DNA of 64,000 nt from Pelodera strongyloides (GCA_036852015.1 JAANDG010000530.1:1-64000), one strand, 5' to 3'. Positions 54,601 through 64,000 are shown, counted from the stretch's first letter. Numbers and translations: made by a program. The notes: generated by a model not told the origin, from the letters alone.

Positions 54601-57600
54601 CGAGAAAACGTGACATTTCTTCAACTCAATGCTGCAACTATGCAAATTATGGGTTGACAGAAGTGTCAAGCAGAAGCCAGCGAATCACATAATGTGTTTT
54701 CTTCTTCATGAATTTATGGCTTGTCGCGTACTGTAACGCAAAAAAACGAAAATAGAAAACAGAAACTAAGGCTATAGTAATTCGAGAAAACATGCGATAA
54801 AAGGAGTTTCCTCAGTTTCTTTTAGATAAAACTTAGCGCCAAGCTCGTCGAAGCCAGTAATCTTGAGCGCTCGTTTTGTGTGCTGCCAAGAGGAAAGCTA
54901 TCCTAATTTGGAAGAGGATTGAAGGAGAAAATACACTTAAGAAGTAACTCGAGCTTCCTCCACAAAGCACAACCGTCTTAGAAGCAAAATACTGTGTGAC
55001 GCAAAACACGATGAACTATTAGTCAAACATGCAAGCACTCGCAGTTAGAAATTCTATACGTAGAAGTTGTACACGAAAACATAATTCATTCAATAATCAT
55101 ACAATATGAAAACTTGCTTTGCTACATGAGAAATACTGTAGTATTACTGCTTATTTCAAGCACAATACTACTACGATATAGCATCTGCAAAATGAGCTTA
55201 TTGTCTAAGGTCAAACTTTAGCTTCCCCCAGTTTGTGTTTTAGAGTGGGAGGCAAAGCATGAAATTGAATCCGTTTGCGACCAAGTAAGACTTGTGTGTG
55301 AGTTTGAAGCACACCACAGATTTGCGTATAGCAAGATGTAAAGGCACGTGCGTAAGGTCAAATTAGTATGTAAGAAAAATTGAGGGAGGTAACTTCTAGC
55401 GTTCGTTGCATTACTTGATATTTACTAATATAAAAATGATATTTTTTCGTATTCAAATGCTACATTGAAAAAAAGCTTCTCCTGCGCTCTTAGAATTTTT
55501 GTTTAACTAGAACAGCTTGAACGAACAACGAAGAGATTATTTGTTGATCCTTAATTAACCACAGACGTTGCCCAGCTTCTTATTCACACATTAACGTTAC
55601 TCGACTCAGTTTTACAATGAACGCTAACTCTAAGAAAAACGAATATTATTCATAATAAGAAAAACAAACGGGGGCAGCAAAACTATAATGGATGCAATAG
55701 ATCGGGAGGAAGGCGGGAGACCCATGGTCGTATGTCCCTAGTCGAAGGGGGAAGATGTTCAGGGGTCTAATTAATACGGACACCGGAAAAAAAACCACAA
55801 GGAGTGCGTGTGTGTACATGGTGTGTGTGTATATTAGAGGGACCAAAAGGCATTTAGTTTCACATGTCTGCACACTCTTCAAGTTAGAACTTCAACAGGA
55901 CGTCGCAGACTGAATATCATCCAAATAACAAACAACAAAAAACCCATGAATGATGGAAGACCTCACTTAGTAATGTTAAAACGGAATGTTCTTCAAAGTA
56001 TATGAAAATGACAAGGTAAATAATGTTCTGGATACTAAGGCAGCGTAAAACAGCAACTTTTTAGTAATTAGTAATGGTCATTGATACAAATCCGCTCGAC
56101 GATCATCAGCTAATTGTTAGTGGTCAATGCCGTCAGGATAAGTAATCCTCTCATTGTCTTGCTTCTTTCTTTCACCAATTAAAGGTAAACAAAAATGTTA
56201 AATGAACAAAAGCGTGTTCAATATCCTGAACAATTCATTCAGCTTAATATTACGCGACTGGCCAGAGTGGTGCAAGAAAGAAATGGCAACTTTGCAAACG
56301 GAATAGGGGATTAATTCAAACGACGAAAAACACCATTGTTTCATCGTTTCCTCGAGACGCCAGTAATCCCAAAAAGCGGCCATAAAGAAAAAGGAGAAGC
56401 TGTGCTGGAATTTGAATCGGTCCACGATCGAAAGAACAGTTAACATTATTTTCAGGGTTTGGATGTGCATGTGATTCTTCGTAGCTTGTCATATTTCTAT
56501 CTTCTCTCGGTCGTTGCTGATCTCTTCCAGAAGTATGACAACTGAGCCAATCAACATGGAAATATTTCCACTTCTAACCTTACAATTAGTTCTTTTGCGG
56601 ACGCCATTTACGTAAAAAAAAATTCGAAGCATAAATTTTAATGAAACAAATAAGTAACTTATTTTTTGACGACTGCAATTTCTACGTAAAAAGCACCAAA
56701 AGTTTGCCGCCAGCAGGGGTCGAACCTGCGACCTTGGGCTTATTAGACCCACGCTCTAACCGACTGAGCTATGGCGGCCACACAGCACAGCTCTTCTGTT
56801 CCCTCCAAATTGCTTTCTCTTCGCAAAATTGCAAAACACAACAATTTATTTAGAAACAACTGTTCAGCAAAACACAACAGAGAATAATATATGGAGCAAT
56901 CATTAGATGTTGAACTGCAAAAAATCGTATTAAAATTTAAACAAATAGTTAAAAGGCTCAAATAGCGTAATAAGGCACTAAAATATGAATTGAAAGTCTG
57001 AAAAATAACACAAATAAAAACAAAATAAATAGTGTGGTTAGTCTAAACCGGTAGAGCTTGCGCAAAAACCTTCTTTAAATTAGGAAAATAAAGACAGACA
57101 TGTTATGTTCAGCAAAATGCAATAAATAAGAATTGAGGGACATAAGATAGGTGAGACGAATTCTAGAGCAAAAATGTCAGACCGTCGAATAGTTGAATTT
57201 TCCAAATTGGTCAACAGTTTTCAATTCAGCAGCATTGAGTGTCTTGAAATACTATTTTTGTATTATGGATGGATTACCAAGGAGAACACGGATCATACTT
57301 TGATGGTGCGCGGCGAAAACCAGGCGCGAAAGTTTTACGTCTCTCGCGTTGGACCAAAAGATTCAAAAAGCTGTGCAGAACGATGGCGTCAGACGACTTG
57401 GCCCCACCATCAGTCTCTCGCGAAAGGATACTCAGGAAACTCACGAGAACCTCAGAAATTGACAATTTGTCTAATTGTAAGACTGGGAGAGGTGCACGAT
57501 GCACCGTCAAAGTTTCGCGATATAGACCTTGGGTATGTATGAACAACACGAAAATTATGTGGTCACTATGATTGAATAGTCATCTACATTTATAAATCTT

Positions 57601-58101
57601 CATGCATGAAGGATTAGAAAAATGGGAAACATTTGTTCTATGCAACATGTCTGACAATGAGATCGATAAACTGATCCAGTTAATGAAAGTTAGTGACACA
57701 ATTAAAATTAGCCAAATAATCAAACACGTGTTCTTAATTTGCCCTCGGGCTGAATGAAGAAAATCATATCAGTGCGTAAGAACTAATTGTCTTGACTTAT
57801 TTTCTCCAATAGAGAGCAAATCTGATTCTTGATCATCTCTTCGTTCCGACGAAGCTAAAGTAGCGTCATATTTCAGTCGATACTTGATGTCGCTTGGTAG
57901 ACATTAACCTAATGTAGACCCGCATTGCTCGCAATAGTATTTTGGATCGGGCGTGCACTACACGATATAAAAACAGAAACTGATTGGTCTGATACGCATG
58001 CATAAACTCTCACCTGGTCACCAAGGACGATATTTTCGACGGTGTTGAGAAAGACAGTAGTGGTAAACAGCGAAAGGTTCTCGCTGTCCAGAATCACAAT
58101 C
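40818..58101 (-). CDS. Unrecognised multi-exon gene ('gene B'), 3' part
   Basis: Nine exons are proposed: 58014-58101, 56291-56404, 54792-54882, 54094-54195, 53899-53954, 51300-51424, 46698-47243, 46103-46186 and 40818-40932. Every junction agrees in phase, which is unlikely by chance. The first exons look like helical, partly hydrophobic protein (LFTTTVFLNTVENIVLGDQ; FMAAFWDYWRLEETMKQW). Then come a basic stretch (GRAFVKRRQSLAPAAQNSHA) and a long low-complexity Arg/Gln/Ser/Pro tail ending in a stop. I do not recognise the family. The 5' end is not found and may lie beyond the retroelement. It sits head-to-tail upstream of the channel gene, about 2.2 kb from it. Confidence 0.5.
42083..42562. 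mobile_element. Long-hairpin MITE with TTAA ends (piggyBac-like)
   Basis: About 480 bases forming one long imperfect hairpin. The left arm AGGGATGGGTTCACTAGA and the right arm are inverted repeats, and the pairing continues inward for about 200 bases on each side to a short loop near 42310-42335. Both ends are bounded by TTAA, the target of piggyBac transposases. There is no coding capacity. Confidence 0.85.
45620..45687 (+). repeat. (TA)n microsatellite
   Basis: About 34 TA units with one phase slip. Open frames across it (Ile-Tyr runs) are artefacts. Confidence 0.95.
46103..46186 (-). CDS. Gene B exon
   Basis: Acceptor CATTTCAG, donor CA|GTAAGT. Reads VVDVSDHKTCALLMTRMKES and NRNQSSP. Phase 2 in and out. 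Confidence 0.6.
46698..47243 (-). CDS. Gene B long exon (Arg/Gln/Ser/Tyr-rich)
   Basis: A single open frame of 182 codons with acceptor GATTACTAG and donor GC|GTAGGT. Reads VPVGGSSWRRGWSTLMNRLP, then a disordered-looking stretch rich in Gln, Arg, Tyr and Pro. Length, donor quality and phase fit make it real coding sequence; no domain is recognised. Confidence 0.75.
47244..51299. other. Gene B intron sequence
   Basis: Contains protein-like frames at 48323-49300 (separate entry). The rest is AT-rich, with GC-richer short frames at 50.1-50.35 kb that I cannot identify. Confidence 0.4.
48323..49300 (-). pseudogene. Protein-like remnant or small nested gene, unidentified
   Basis: Several minus-strand frames read like protein, but in different frames: MEYITICWSPGLQNAIPDEY near 49.1 kb, TRHRNTVVQAFWAALELLKS near 48.8 kb, and a 119-codon frame at 48323-48682. 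Possible acceptors exist (TTTTTTCAG, CTCTCAG) but I could not build a phase-consistent model. It could be a decayed gene or an old mobile element. Confidence 0.25.
51300..51424 (-). CDS. Gene B exon (Ala/Ser-rich)
   Basis: Reads AARRASEAVHRAASVSASST then an acidic turn and FSPARRR. Phase 0 in, phase 2 out; donor CG|GTTAGT. GC-rich compared with its surroundings. Confidence 0.65.
51425..53898. other. Gene B intron sequence
   Basis: AT-rich; short frames only, nothing recognised. Confidence 0.4.
53899..53954 (-). CDS. Gene B small exon
   Basis: Reads DANVANAGAQLDFRSAVIH. Acceptor TTATTTCAG, donor AT|GTTAGT. Phase 1 in, 0 out. Confidence 0.6.
54094..54195 (-). CDS. Gene B exon (basic)
   Basis: Reads VLMVVGRAFVKRRQSLAPAA, then QNSHAVRRLQTLQ. 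Acceptor ATATCCAG, donor AAG|GTAAGA. Phase 1 in and out, fitting the following exon. Confidence 0.6.
54792..54882 (-). CDS. Gene B exon, tentative
   Basis: Reads HTKRALKITGFDELGAKFYL, then KETEETPFIA. Acceptor CTCTTGGCAG is good; the donor T|GTTTTC is poor and was chosen because it gives the phase needed. Confidence 0.4.
54883..56290. other. Gene B intron sequence
   Basis: AT-rich; nothing recognised. Confidence 0.4.
56291..56404 (-). CDS. Gene B exon, tentative
   Basis: Reads HSFSFFFMAAFWDYWRLEET and on to SSFELIPYSVCK. The frame stays open past the proposed donor AAA|GTTGCC, so the 3' boundary is uncertain. Acceptor AATTCCAG. Confidence 0.4.
56405..58013. other. Gene B intron sequence with a tRNA gene
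   Basis: Contains the tRNA-Ile at 56705-56778. Plus-strand frames at 57174-57571 are Arg/Ser-rich but unsupported by splice sites or homology. Confidence 0.4.
56705..56778 (-). tRNA. tRNA-Ile (anticodon AAU)
   Basis: A 74-base cloverleaf. Acceptor GCCGCCA pairs perfectly with TGGCGGC, the D-arm is GCTC/GAGC, and the anticodon stem TGGGT/GCCCA closes loop CTAATAA. The T-arm is GCAGG-TTCGACC-CCTGC. Anticodon AAT reads as inosine-starting Ile in eukaryotes. The A and B boxes are intact. Confidence 0.95.
58014..58101 (-). CDS. Gene B most upstream exon found
   Basis: Reads IVILDSENLSLFTTTVFLNT, then VENIVLGDQ. Acceptor AATTTCTAG, donor CAG|GTGAGA. Phase 2 in, 0 out. Clear coding character. Confidence 0.65.
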
Positions 58102-58689
58102 CTAGAAATTAAAAATCATTCAAGGCTCATTCACACGGGGAAAAACAAGCTTTTCGGAGGAATGCAGGTTACGTAAACCGCGGCTTTTAATGGCAAAACA
58201 TGGCAACTTGACTCGAATTGTTTTACGAACCAAATGAGTATATTATGCAATGCGGTTTTCACACACATGATTGCCCAATCATGGTTTCCTCACGGCAGTC
58301 TTGCATACCTGCACAGTTTGTTTTCCTCATGTCCAGTTGCGTTTTCGGTAGCAATTGGCAACAAATTTCATTTTCAATTGAAGATAAATTCAAAAGCGTA
58401 GGGTCGGGAATCGATCGCGCCATCATGAGATTACCATACGCTTGTTTAAATTGTTAACTTGCTCAGGATCGCGGTCACGCGATAAAAGCTATCCTACAGT
58501 TAAAACATTAAATGCATTTATTCATCACATAAGAGCGTGTGTGGGCCTATTAAATCAAATCAGTAAAGGTTGGCGTGCGAGGGAAGTGACAACTATAATA
58601 AATCAAAGAAACAATAAATGGATAATAATATGAGAACTATATTAGAAAAAATAAATAAAAATTATGATAATAAATATATAAATAAACTG
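58102..58689. other. Gene B intron sequence next to the retroelement
   Basis: Short AT-rich frames only. Becomes A/T low-complexity near 58630-58690, where the retroelement's 3' end appears to start. Confidence 0.4.
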
Positions 58690-58707
58690 AAGCAATAAAA
58701 TTCAATA

Positions 58708-58800
58708 TCAAGCTCGAGCTTGACAACCCGTTTCGGCCCCTAAGCCACAGACGGGATTTACAATTGCGGAGGGGCCATCATCAGTGTGATGCCGCAATTG
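58708..58800 (-). ncRNA. Hammerhead-like motif near the retroelement 3' end
   Basis: On the minus strand CTGATGA (58778-58784) is followed by a perfect 7-bp stem GGCCCCT/AGGGGCC and GAAA, the catalytic core pattern of hammerhead ribozymes found in Penelope-like elements. There is one extra base between CTGATGA and the stem. A 9-bp inverted repeat (CAATTGCGG/CCGCAATTG) overlaps it, and a 16-bp perfect palindrome lies at 58708-58723. I see no good stem III partner upstream, so activity is doubtful. Confidence 0.5.
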
Positions 58801-59159
58801 AAATTCTTAACTAAATTAATATAAAGTAGAAATTGTACACTAATTTTGAGAGTATTAACTAATAAATAATATAGTGAAATTATACTAGAGTGCTATTTTA
58901 GAATTTAGAATAATGGTAAATAAGAATAAAATTAGAATACTTAGAAGAAATGGTATTGAATGGCATTGTAATTGTAAGTCTTTGCTAAGGATGTATTTGG
59001 TAGTGCTATTATTATAGAGTGCGAGACAGAAGAGAGCGATAGACATGCAGTGACATCTGTAGGTACAAGGCATGGCCCTCCCGTACTATGTGCGTAGAGT
59101 ATATTGATCCTAGCTAACCTATCTGTGAAGTAAAGAACATAGCGACATTGATAGCAATC

Positions 59160-60615
59160 TCAAATTGAATGCAACCATTTTAGCATATGCTTTAAGGTAA
59201 GATCATATTTATGAGTAATGATGGGATATTTGTGCAGTACTTTGCTAATGGTACTCAAAATAATAGGTTTAGGGTATTTGTTAGAGATAAGTTTATAAAC
59301 GAATTGCGTAACCTTGGATTTGAAGAAATCTATAGTAGATGTGCATCGATTAATTCGGATTATCTCGCCAATAATACAACTAATTTTGATTTTGATACTA
59401 ATATTACTGTCAAACATAGGAAACCGAATAACATCGAAGGTGTAATCGTCTGTCTTATTATACATATTAACGGTCCATATATCGTTAGTTCTTTTTAAGT
59501 ATAAATCGAGGAAAGCTGCTTCTTTTGTGGAGGTATTGGCGGGTTCTAGAGTTAAGGAGTTGGGATATATATTACACACCGCGGAAAGAATATTATGATC
59601 ATTATAGAAAATGGCAATATCGTCCATGTACCTTTTAATATCGGTTTTAAAGGAGATTTGAACATTAGCGGGTATTTTAAGATACTTGAACTCAATCATT
59701 GAGAGAGTCAAATCTGCTAGTAAAGGAGAAGCATTCCCTCCTTGTGGTACACCTTTAATTTGATGAAATACCTTATTACGAAAAATCAGAAAGCTGTTTT
59801 TAACAATATAGCTAACAACGTTAATGAGTTCACTTTTCGAGTAGCAATTTTTACCGTAAGTGTCAGAATAAAAGCACTTATTGTACCCAATATTAAGATA
59901 ATCTTTATTAGCATTTTTAAAACAAATATCAATAAGATGGAAGATGTTATCGAGAACACAGTTATGTGGTAAATTAGTGAATAAACTAGTAAAATCCATA
60001 ATCTTTACGTTTTGATATTTGTTGAGACTCGCGGTGCAGGTCACAGAAAGAGAATTATCGATCGAAAAATAACGCAACTTATTTTCATTCCAGTTTCCTG
60101 CAGCCTTACAATAGTTTCGAAAATGCGTTTTGAAATGTTTTAAAGCTTTTTGAAGCATTACGGAAAGAGTTTTAAGTGAGCTGTTTTTGGCTGCTGTTAT
60201 GAATCGCATTTTTACTGTGGGTTTATGTAATTTGGGTATGCCATATATAATTGGAAGATTCGAATCAATATCAGAGCATTCAATACCTAAGATCTTACAA
60301 TATTGGATATGGCGTGATACAATAGCTTCAGGGGGTTCAATACTGTAAGGTTGATATGTGTCATTACCGCGAATTTCTGCAACACGTGCGTTATCCTTAG
60401 GAACTTGTGTGATACCTAATTCTTTAAAGATATGAAATGAATACAGGATTGGACATGAAAAACAGAAATTTGCAGAGGCCTTATCTACGCATGTTAATAT
60501 AAAGTCTTGTTTAAGCTTACGGAGCTCATGTGCTATTTGACAATTATTTGCACTATTAAATTTAAGTTTTGTAGTTTGTAGCTTGGTTATATAGGAAAGA
60601 GTAATCTGGTGCGAT
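59160..60615 (-). CDS. Reverse transcriptase domain of the Naiad-like element
   Basis: Open frame of about 485 codons to a stop at 59160. RT signatures in order: PIIYGIPKLHK, the start of the fingers region (KMRFITAAKN), a longer insertion before motif A as expected for the insertion-in-fingers domain of this clade, MDFTSLFTNLP (motif A), KGVPQGGNASPLLAD (motif B), RYMDD (motif C, 59619-59630) and EAAFLDLYLKR. The two catalytic aspartates of YMDD and the motif A aspartate are present. The frame upstream of about 60615 is shifted, so no intact polyprotein is made. Confidence 0.88.
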
Positions 60616-60960
60616 TATGTTTGCTTTTTGTAAATGTCTGGAAAGACTTGTAGTCAAGTTATCCACAGAAACTTTTAGTAGACTTTGAATTTTTTCCTTT
60701 CTGAAAGGTTCCCTAAATTTTGTACCTTTGCCTAAAAGCTCAGAAGCTTTAGGATAAAATTCTTTGAATATTTCACTATTACCGGTGATTATATGTTGAG
60801 AACCATCATGAGTAATTATTTCTTTTGCGGAACAATACTGCAGGTATTTAAGACAATTGCACTGATAATTCTTCGATATACTGCCTGTGGAGACAAATGC
60901 CTTATAGTTGAAAAGAGAGGGACCAAGGGGTGTATTATATTGATATCTGAACGCAATCTT
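60611..60960 (-). pseudogene. Linker of the Naiad-like element with C-x-C motif
   Basis: Reads KIAFRYQYNTPLGPSLFNYK, then YQCNCLKYLQYC with the C-x-C at 60853-60861, and HDGSQHIITG. It is one base out of frame with the RT. A TIR element separates it from its N-terminal half. Confidence 0.8.
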
Positions 60961-60969
60961 AGGTAGATA

Positions 60970-63090
60970 CTGCGTTCGTTTTTGGCGGACCGCCCAGCGA
61001 AAATAATGGCGAACCGCCTGTCCACCTGCATGGCGGATGTGTCAATTGAATTATTTTCGCTAGGCGCTTCGCTGTTTTGCTACAAATAGTGTAGCATCCC
61101 CTCTCGCCGGAGAGACGCAGGCAAGGGAGAATATTAAACCACGCTATAAACTACGAATTAATAATAAACACACCACACAAATAAACCATATTCATAGACA
61201 ACAAATGATGCGCGAATTCTTTTATGTGCAAACAACTGAAACAACAGTAAAAAAGCACCGAGTTCCAACGTTCCAACATAAATACATTGGCTAAAATGAT
61301 CAGCACTTGGCCCTCTTGCCTCTATCCGGCTTACCAATCAAAATTAATGGTAAAAAAATTAGAGCACAACTCATAGTCCTATTTATACCCAGTCATAATG
61401 TAGCCATTTCTGACCAAACGTAGCCAAACTTGCTAGACAACACTCACTATAAATAGAGACCATCAACAAACATGTGAAGCACAACTATCCTATCTAATCC
61501 AAAGTAAAATATAAAGTCAGGGTTGCAGAGGACCGCGCTGCTAAAGTTTGTTATTGAAATTAAAATCTCTATCCTGTGATCGGGACTGGGACACCACGTA
61601 AATGTCACATAAACACTAATATCAGTACAAATATCGAAATAAGAGAGTATGCCAAATATCGAAATCAAAGAGCTCACTCAGCTCGCAAGGTAATATAGCT
61701 TAAATCTTATGAAAAACACAGTAAAAGCTAATTTGTTAACACATGGGGACGACTAAATGCCAAAATGCAAATGAACTAAATAATTAGGCTGTGCGAGCTG
61801 CTCGATGATCGGCGATCTGGCACATAATAGAAGAACGCGGGCTTATGAATCCTGCTGATTAAGTCTGACGCTTCTCCGCCCAGCGAAGGCCCGATTTCCC
61901 ATTTCCCTGAAAAACCATCACGTGAGTATTATAATTAGAGACGGATACATATAAAACTCAGCATTGCGTCTGGTTGGATACACGTGCATCGGTTATACGA
62001 ATCAATGGAGTGCCAAAATTATGCGCGGCGAGTAGGTAAAATAATTCGATAGAGTACACAACGCGCACAAAAAACCGATTATATAACAAACCTTGTGCGT
62101 GCGACGCGACATCTTCTAACTTCAACTCTGTCCTTCGCATTATAACGGGCTTGGTTCGTGGTTCGTTTAATTTAACATGGCTTCTTGTAGTCGTTGGCTG
62201 TCATACGTTCCCGTCTAAAATGTATACGCTTTAAAAGGGAGATTATTGAGCGCTCAGCAAAATGGACCTGATAGGGGAGGGGCGATAACCTCACGCACAA
62301 CCACCTCTTAACCATCACCATACGTAAATTGTACTTAAATAGACTGGATCGAAACCTCTAGTTTTCTACGCACCCTGTAACCTGTAAGATAGATTGGATT
62401 TATGTAAACCCAATTCTTCCCGTACACACTGTTTAAAAAAAGTCATACGAAGCTCGAAGGTTCTGTCTTTCCCATTTTCAACTACGTACCTTCTTTCTTC
62501 ATCCGTTTGCTGATATGTTTTCGTCGTTTATTTCATAAGGCTGCGCCTGAAACGGACGGTCCTTCAGGCCAGGCCCCGAGCCTAAAATTAAGACATGCTT
62601 TGTTCACTGTAAATGTATCGCAAAACATGGAATAATGCGCACATCAAAGGAGAAATAGGCAAAGAAAAATAATGTATTAGTCATTTCAGTGAACTGCAAA
62701 CTAACCAAACAAAACGTTCACTTTGTTTCCGAAATTTAGGCCAGATAGGAACATTGATATTATACACATTAAAAACAACAACACCAACAGCAAATCCTTA
62801 CACATCAAAGCAAAACATAGAAACAAATGGAGAAAATCCTTCAATGAAAAAAACCAAAGTTTTTGAAAATCAATCGGACCAAAATGTTGTTCTGTGATGC
62901 ACGATACTACAGTATATCCACACAATTTCCCATTTAATTTTAACCCGCGAAGCGCCTACAGTAGTTTACTTTCGCCAGCGAATTAGGCAATGGAAATATT
63001 TTAGCTGGCGGGTTCGCGGGTATAAATATTTTAGCTGGGCGGGTTCGCGGGAGCAAATATTTTAGCTGGCGACCCGCCTAAGACGAACAG
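60970..63090. mobile_element. 2.1 kb TIR DNA element inserted in the retroelement
   Basis: Its ends are inverted repeats: CTGCGTTCGTTTTTGGCGG at the left and CTGTTCGTCTTAGGCGGG (complement) at the right, continuing into GGCGGACCGCCCAGCGAAAA-like sequence. The flanks AGGTAGATA and AGAGAGAAA match at 6 of 9 positions, perhaps an old target duplication. Three subterminal copies of AATATTTTAGCTGG plus CGGGTTCGCGGG lie at about 62989-63077. I see no transposase, so it is probably non-autonomous; the superfamily is unassigned. Confidence 0.7.
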
Positions 63091-63412
63091 AGAGAGAAAG
63101 AGGGATATTATTGATTTGAAAAAGACGTTTAATTGCTGTTTTTATTTTATATTGTAAGTTGCATTTTTCATTTATGAATTCAATATATGGAATAGTAACG
63201 GTAAAATCTGGTTTTTTAGGGGGTTGACTGTATCGGGTATGATCTTGGGACATGCTGATCTTACCACAAAGTGCTTCAATATTTAGTTTACTTTGTTTAC
63301 TACATTCAGCTGAAAAATATTTATTGATAAGATATTTTTTAATCTTTAGCGGTAGAGTGTTATTTAGTTTAGTAATTTCCTTATAGTCTATAGGCTTGGA
63401 CAAGTCAGGAAT
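63091..63412 (-). pseudogene. N-terminal half of the linker of the Naiad-like element
   Basis: Reads FTVTIPYIEFINEKCNLQYK and IKRLFQINNIPLSLS before the inserted element. In frame with the endonuclease segment across a TAA stop. Confidence 0.7.
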
Positions 63413-64000
63413 TTAAATTGGAGTAGAATTTTTAATACGTTTATTTCTTTTACCTCGGTTTTTTGGGGGTCTAATTACCTTGAGAGAAAAATAGGGCATG
63501 TTTTTGTTACCAAGGCTGATTCTGTCATTATCACTGATCAGTCCATAACCCTTAATTTGATCATTGAGTCCATAAGGATGAGCCGTATTCAAAAGTTTAA
63601 TCCAATATTCTTTATTTCTACGAATACTTGTATCCTGGTTTTCAGAAAGGCTGTCCAGAATGTGAATTGAGAATGTTTTATCTTGACATCCCGATTGACA
63701 GTCAGCAAAGTGCTTATACAAAATTGCTGTTTTAGACTCTTTCTTTATATTATATCGGTGTTGACTAAATCGCCTTAAGAGTACGCTTATTCACCAACAA
63801 TTGAATACCGCTTTACCACAAGAATACAGAATAATTCCCTTGCTTTCGCAATTGGAATTCTTAGTACAGTAAGTGTAACTAGAATATTTAGTGGAACTCT
63901 ATAAACAATACCTTCAAATGAAATAATGGGACATATTCTACAACGAATGTTGTTACATTTAGTTCCATCTTCTTTAGTACCTTCCAAAGAGGTAATTATA
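63413..64000 (-). pseudogene. GIY-YIG endonuclease domain of the Naiad-like element, broken
   Basis: Cys-rich start (KCNNIRCRICP) is followed by a core broken by a frameshift: GIILYSCGK in one frame and YSIVGE in the next, then RRFSQHRYNIKKESK with the catalytic Arg/His pattern and KHFADCQSGC. The end RRNKEYWIKLLNTAHPYGLN is typical of Penelope-like endonucleases. The TAA at the end is not a UGA, so selenocysteine recoding does not explain it. The 5' end is cut by the window edge. Confidence 0.8.

Larger units (their letters stand above)
58690..64000 (-). mobile_element. Penelope-like retroelement with permuted domains (Naiad-like), decayed
   Basis: On the minus strand the parts read GIY-YIG endonuclease (64000-63413), linker (63412-63091 and 60960-60611), then reverse transcriptase (about 60615-59160) and a 3' tail. 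An N-terminal endonuclease joined to RT by a C-x-C linker is the described arrangement of the Naiad/Chlamys clade; canonical Penelope elements have the endonuclease at the C-terminus. Damage: a frameshift in the endonuclease near 63790, a TAA at about 63413, the inserted TIR element at 60970-63090 and a frameshift near 60612. The 5' end lies off the right edge. It integrates DNA copies of its RNA by target-primed synthesis. Confidence 0.85.

Noticed and set aside
57174..57571. Overlapping plus-strand frames of 100-122 codons
   Set aside because: Arg/Ser-rich but in two competing frames, with no good splice sites, no recognisable domain, and opposite to every supported gene.
60969..63090. Treating the 2.1 kb insert as an ordinary spliceosomal intron of a gene
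   Set aside because: It has long terminal inverted repeats and subterminal arrays of a transposon, and the host frame is itself a broken retroelement. The splice possibility is kept only as a finding.
63413..63415. Selenocysteine recoding in the Naiad-like endonuclease
   Set aside because: Some Naiads carry in-frame UGA, but the stop here is TAA and other breaks are frameshifts, so decay is the simpler reading.

Overview
The window is animal nuclear DNA: AT-rich, intron-dense, with GT-AG introns whose acceptors mostly read TTTCAG or TTTAG. The ion-channel exons match my memory of the Caenorhabditis elegans UNC-2 protein almost residue for residue in many places. A nematode is therefore the best guess, but other invertebrates are not excluded from sequence alone. 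All protein-coding genes that I can support lie on the minus strand, so gene order below runs from high to low coordinates.

Right end (about 58.7-64.0 kb): a decayed Penelope-like retroelement. Its order is GIY-YIG endonuclease, linker with a C-x-C motif, then reverse transcriptase. This is the permuted order described for the Naiad/Chlamys clade. The endonuclease part carries a frameshift and a stop, the linker is split by a 2.1 kb inverted-repeat element (60970-63090), and a second frameshift sits upstream of an otherwise open RT frame ending at 59160. A hammerhead-like motif lies near its 3' end.

Middle right (about 40.8-58.1 kb): nine phase-compatible exons of a gene I do not recognise ('gene B'). 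It has helical N-terminal exons, then a long basic, Ser/Arg/Gln-rich tail. A tRNA-Ile(AAU) sits in one of its introns, and a piggyBac-like hairpin MITE and a TA microsatellite lie in its last intron. A patch of protein-like reading frames at 48.3-49.3 kb is probably a remnant.

Centre (12.3-38.6 kb): a nearly complete Cav2 (UNC-2-like) voltage-gated calcium channel alpha-1 gene in about 52 exons, roughly 2,090 residues as assembled. It has four six-helix repeats, four pore glutamates, a beta-subunit binding site, a pre-IQ/IQ region and a long Arg/Tyr/Pro-rich tail. One N-terminal exon and possibly one small tail exon are not located with confidence. Its introns hold an antisense tRNA-Thr(CGU), a damaged tRNA-Met copy, a 1 kb foldback element built of TACCCC repeats, and small tandem duplications, one of which copies a splice donor.

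Left end (0.9-9.3 kb): the 5' part of a Discs-large (DLG-1-like) MAGUK gene. The L27 domain is encoded by two exons, and the PDZ, SH3 and guanylate-kinase parts would lie off the left edge. A Tc1/mariner-type MITE with clean TA flanks lies between the channel gene and gene B. In the families concerned, Cav2 channels drive transmitter release and DLG is a membrane scaffold, but nothing here shows a functional link beyond proximity.
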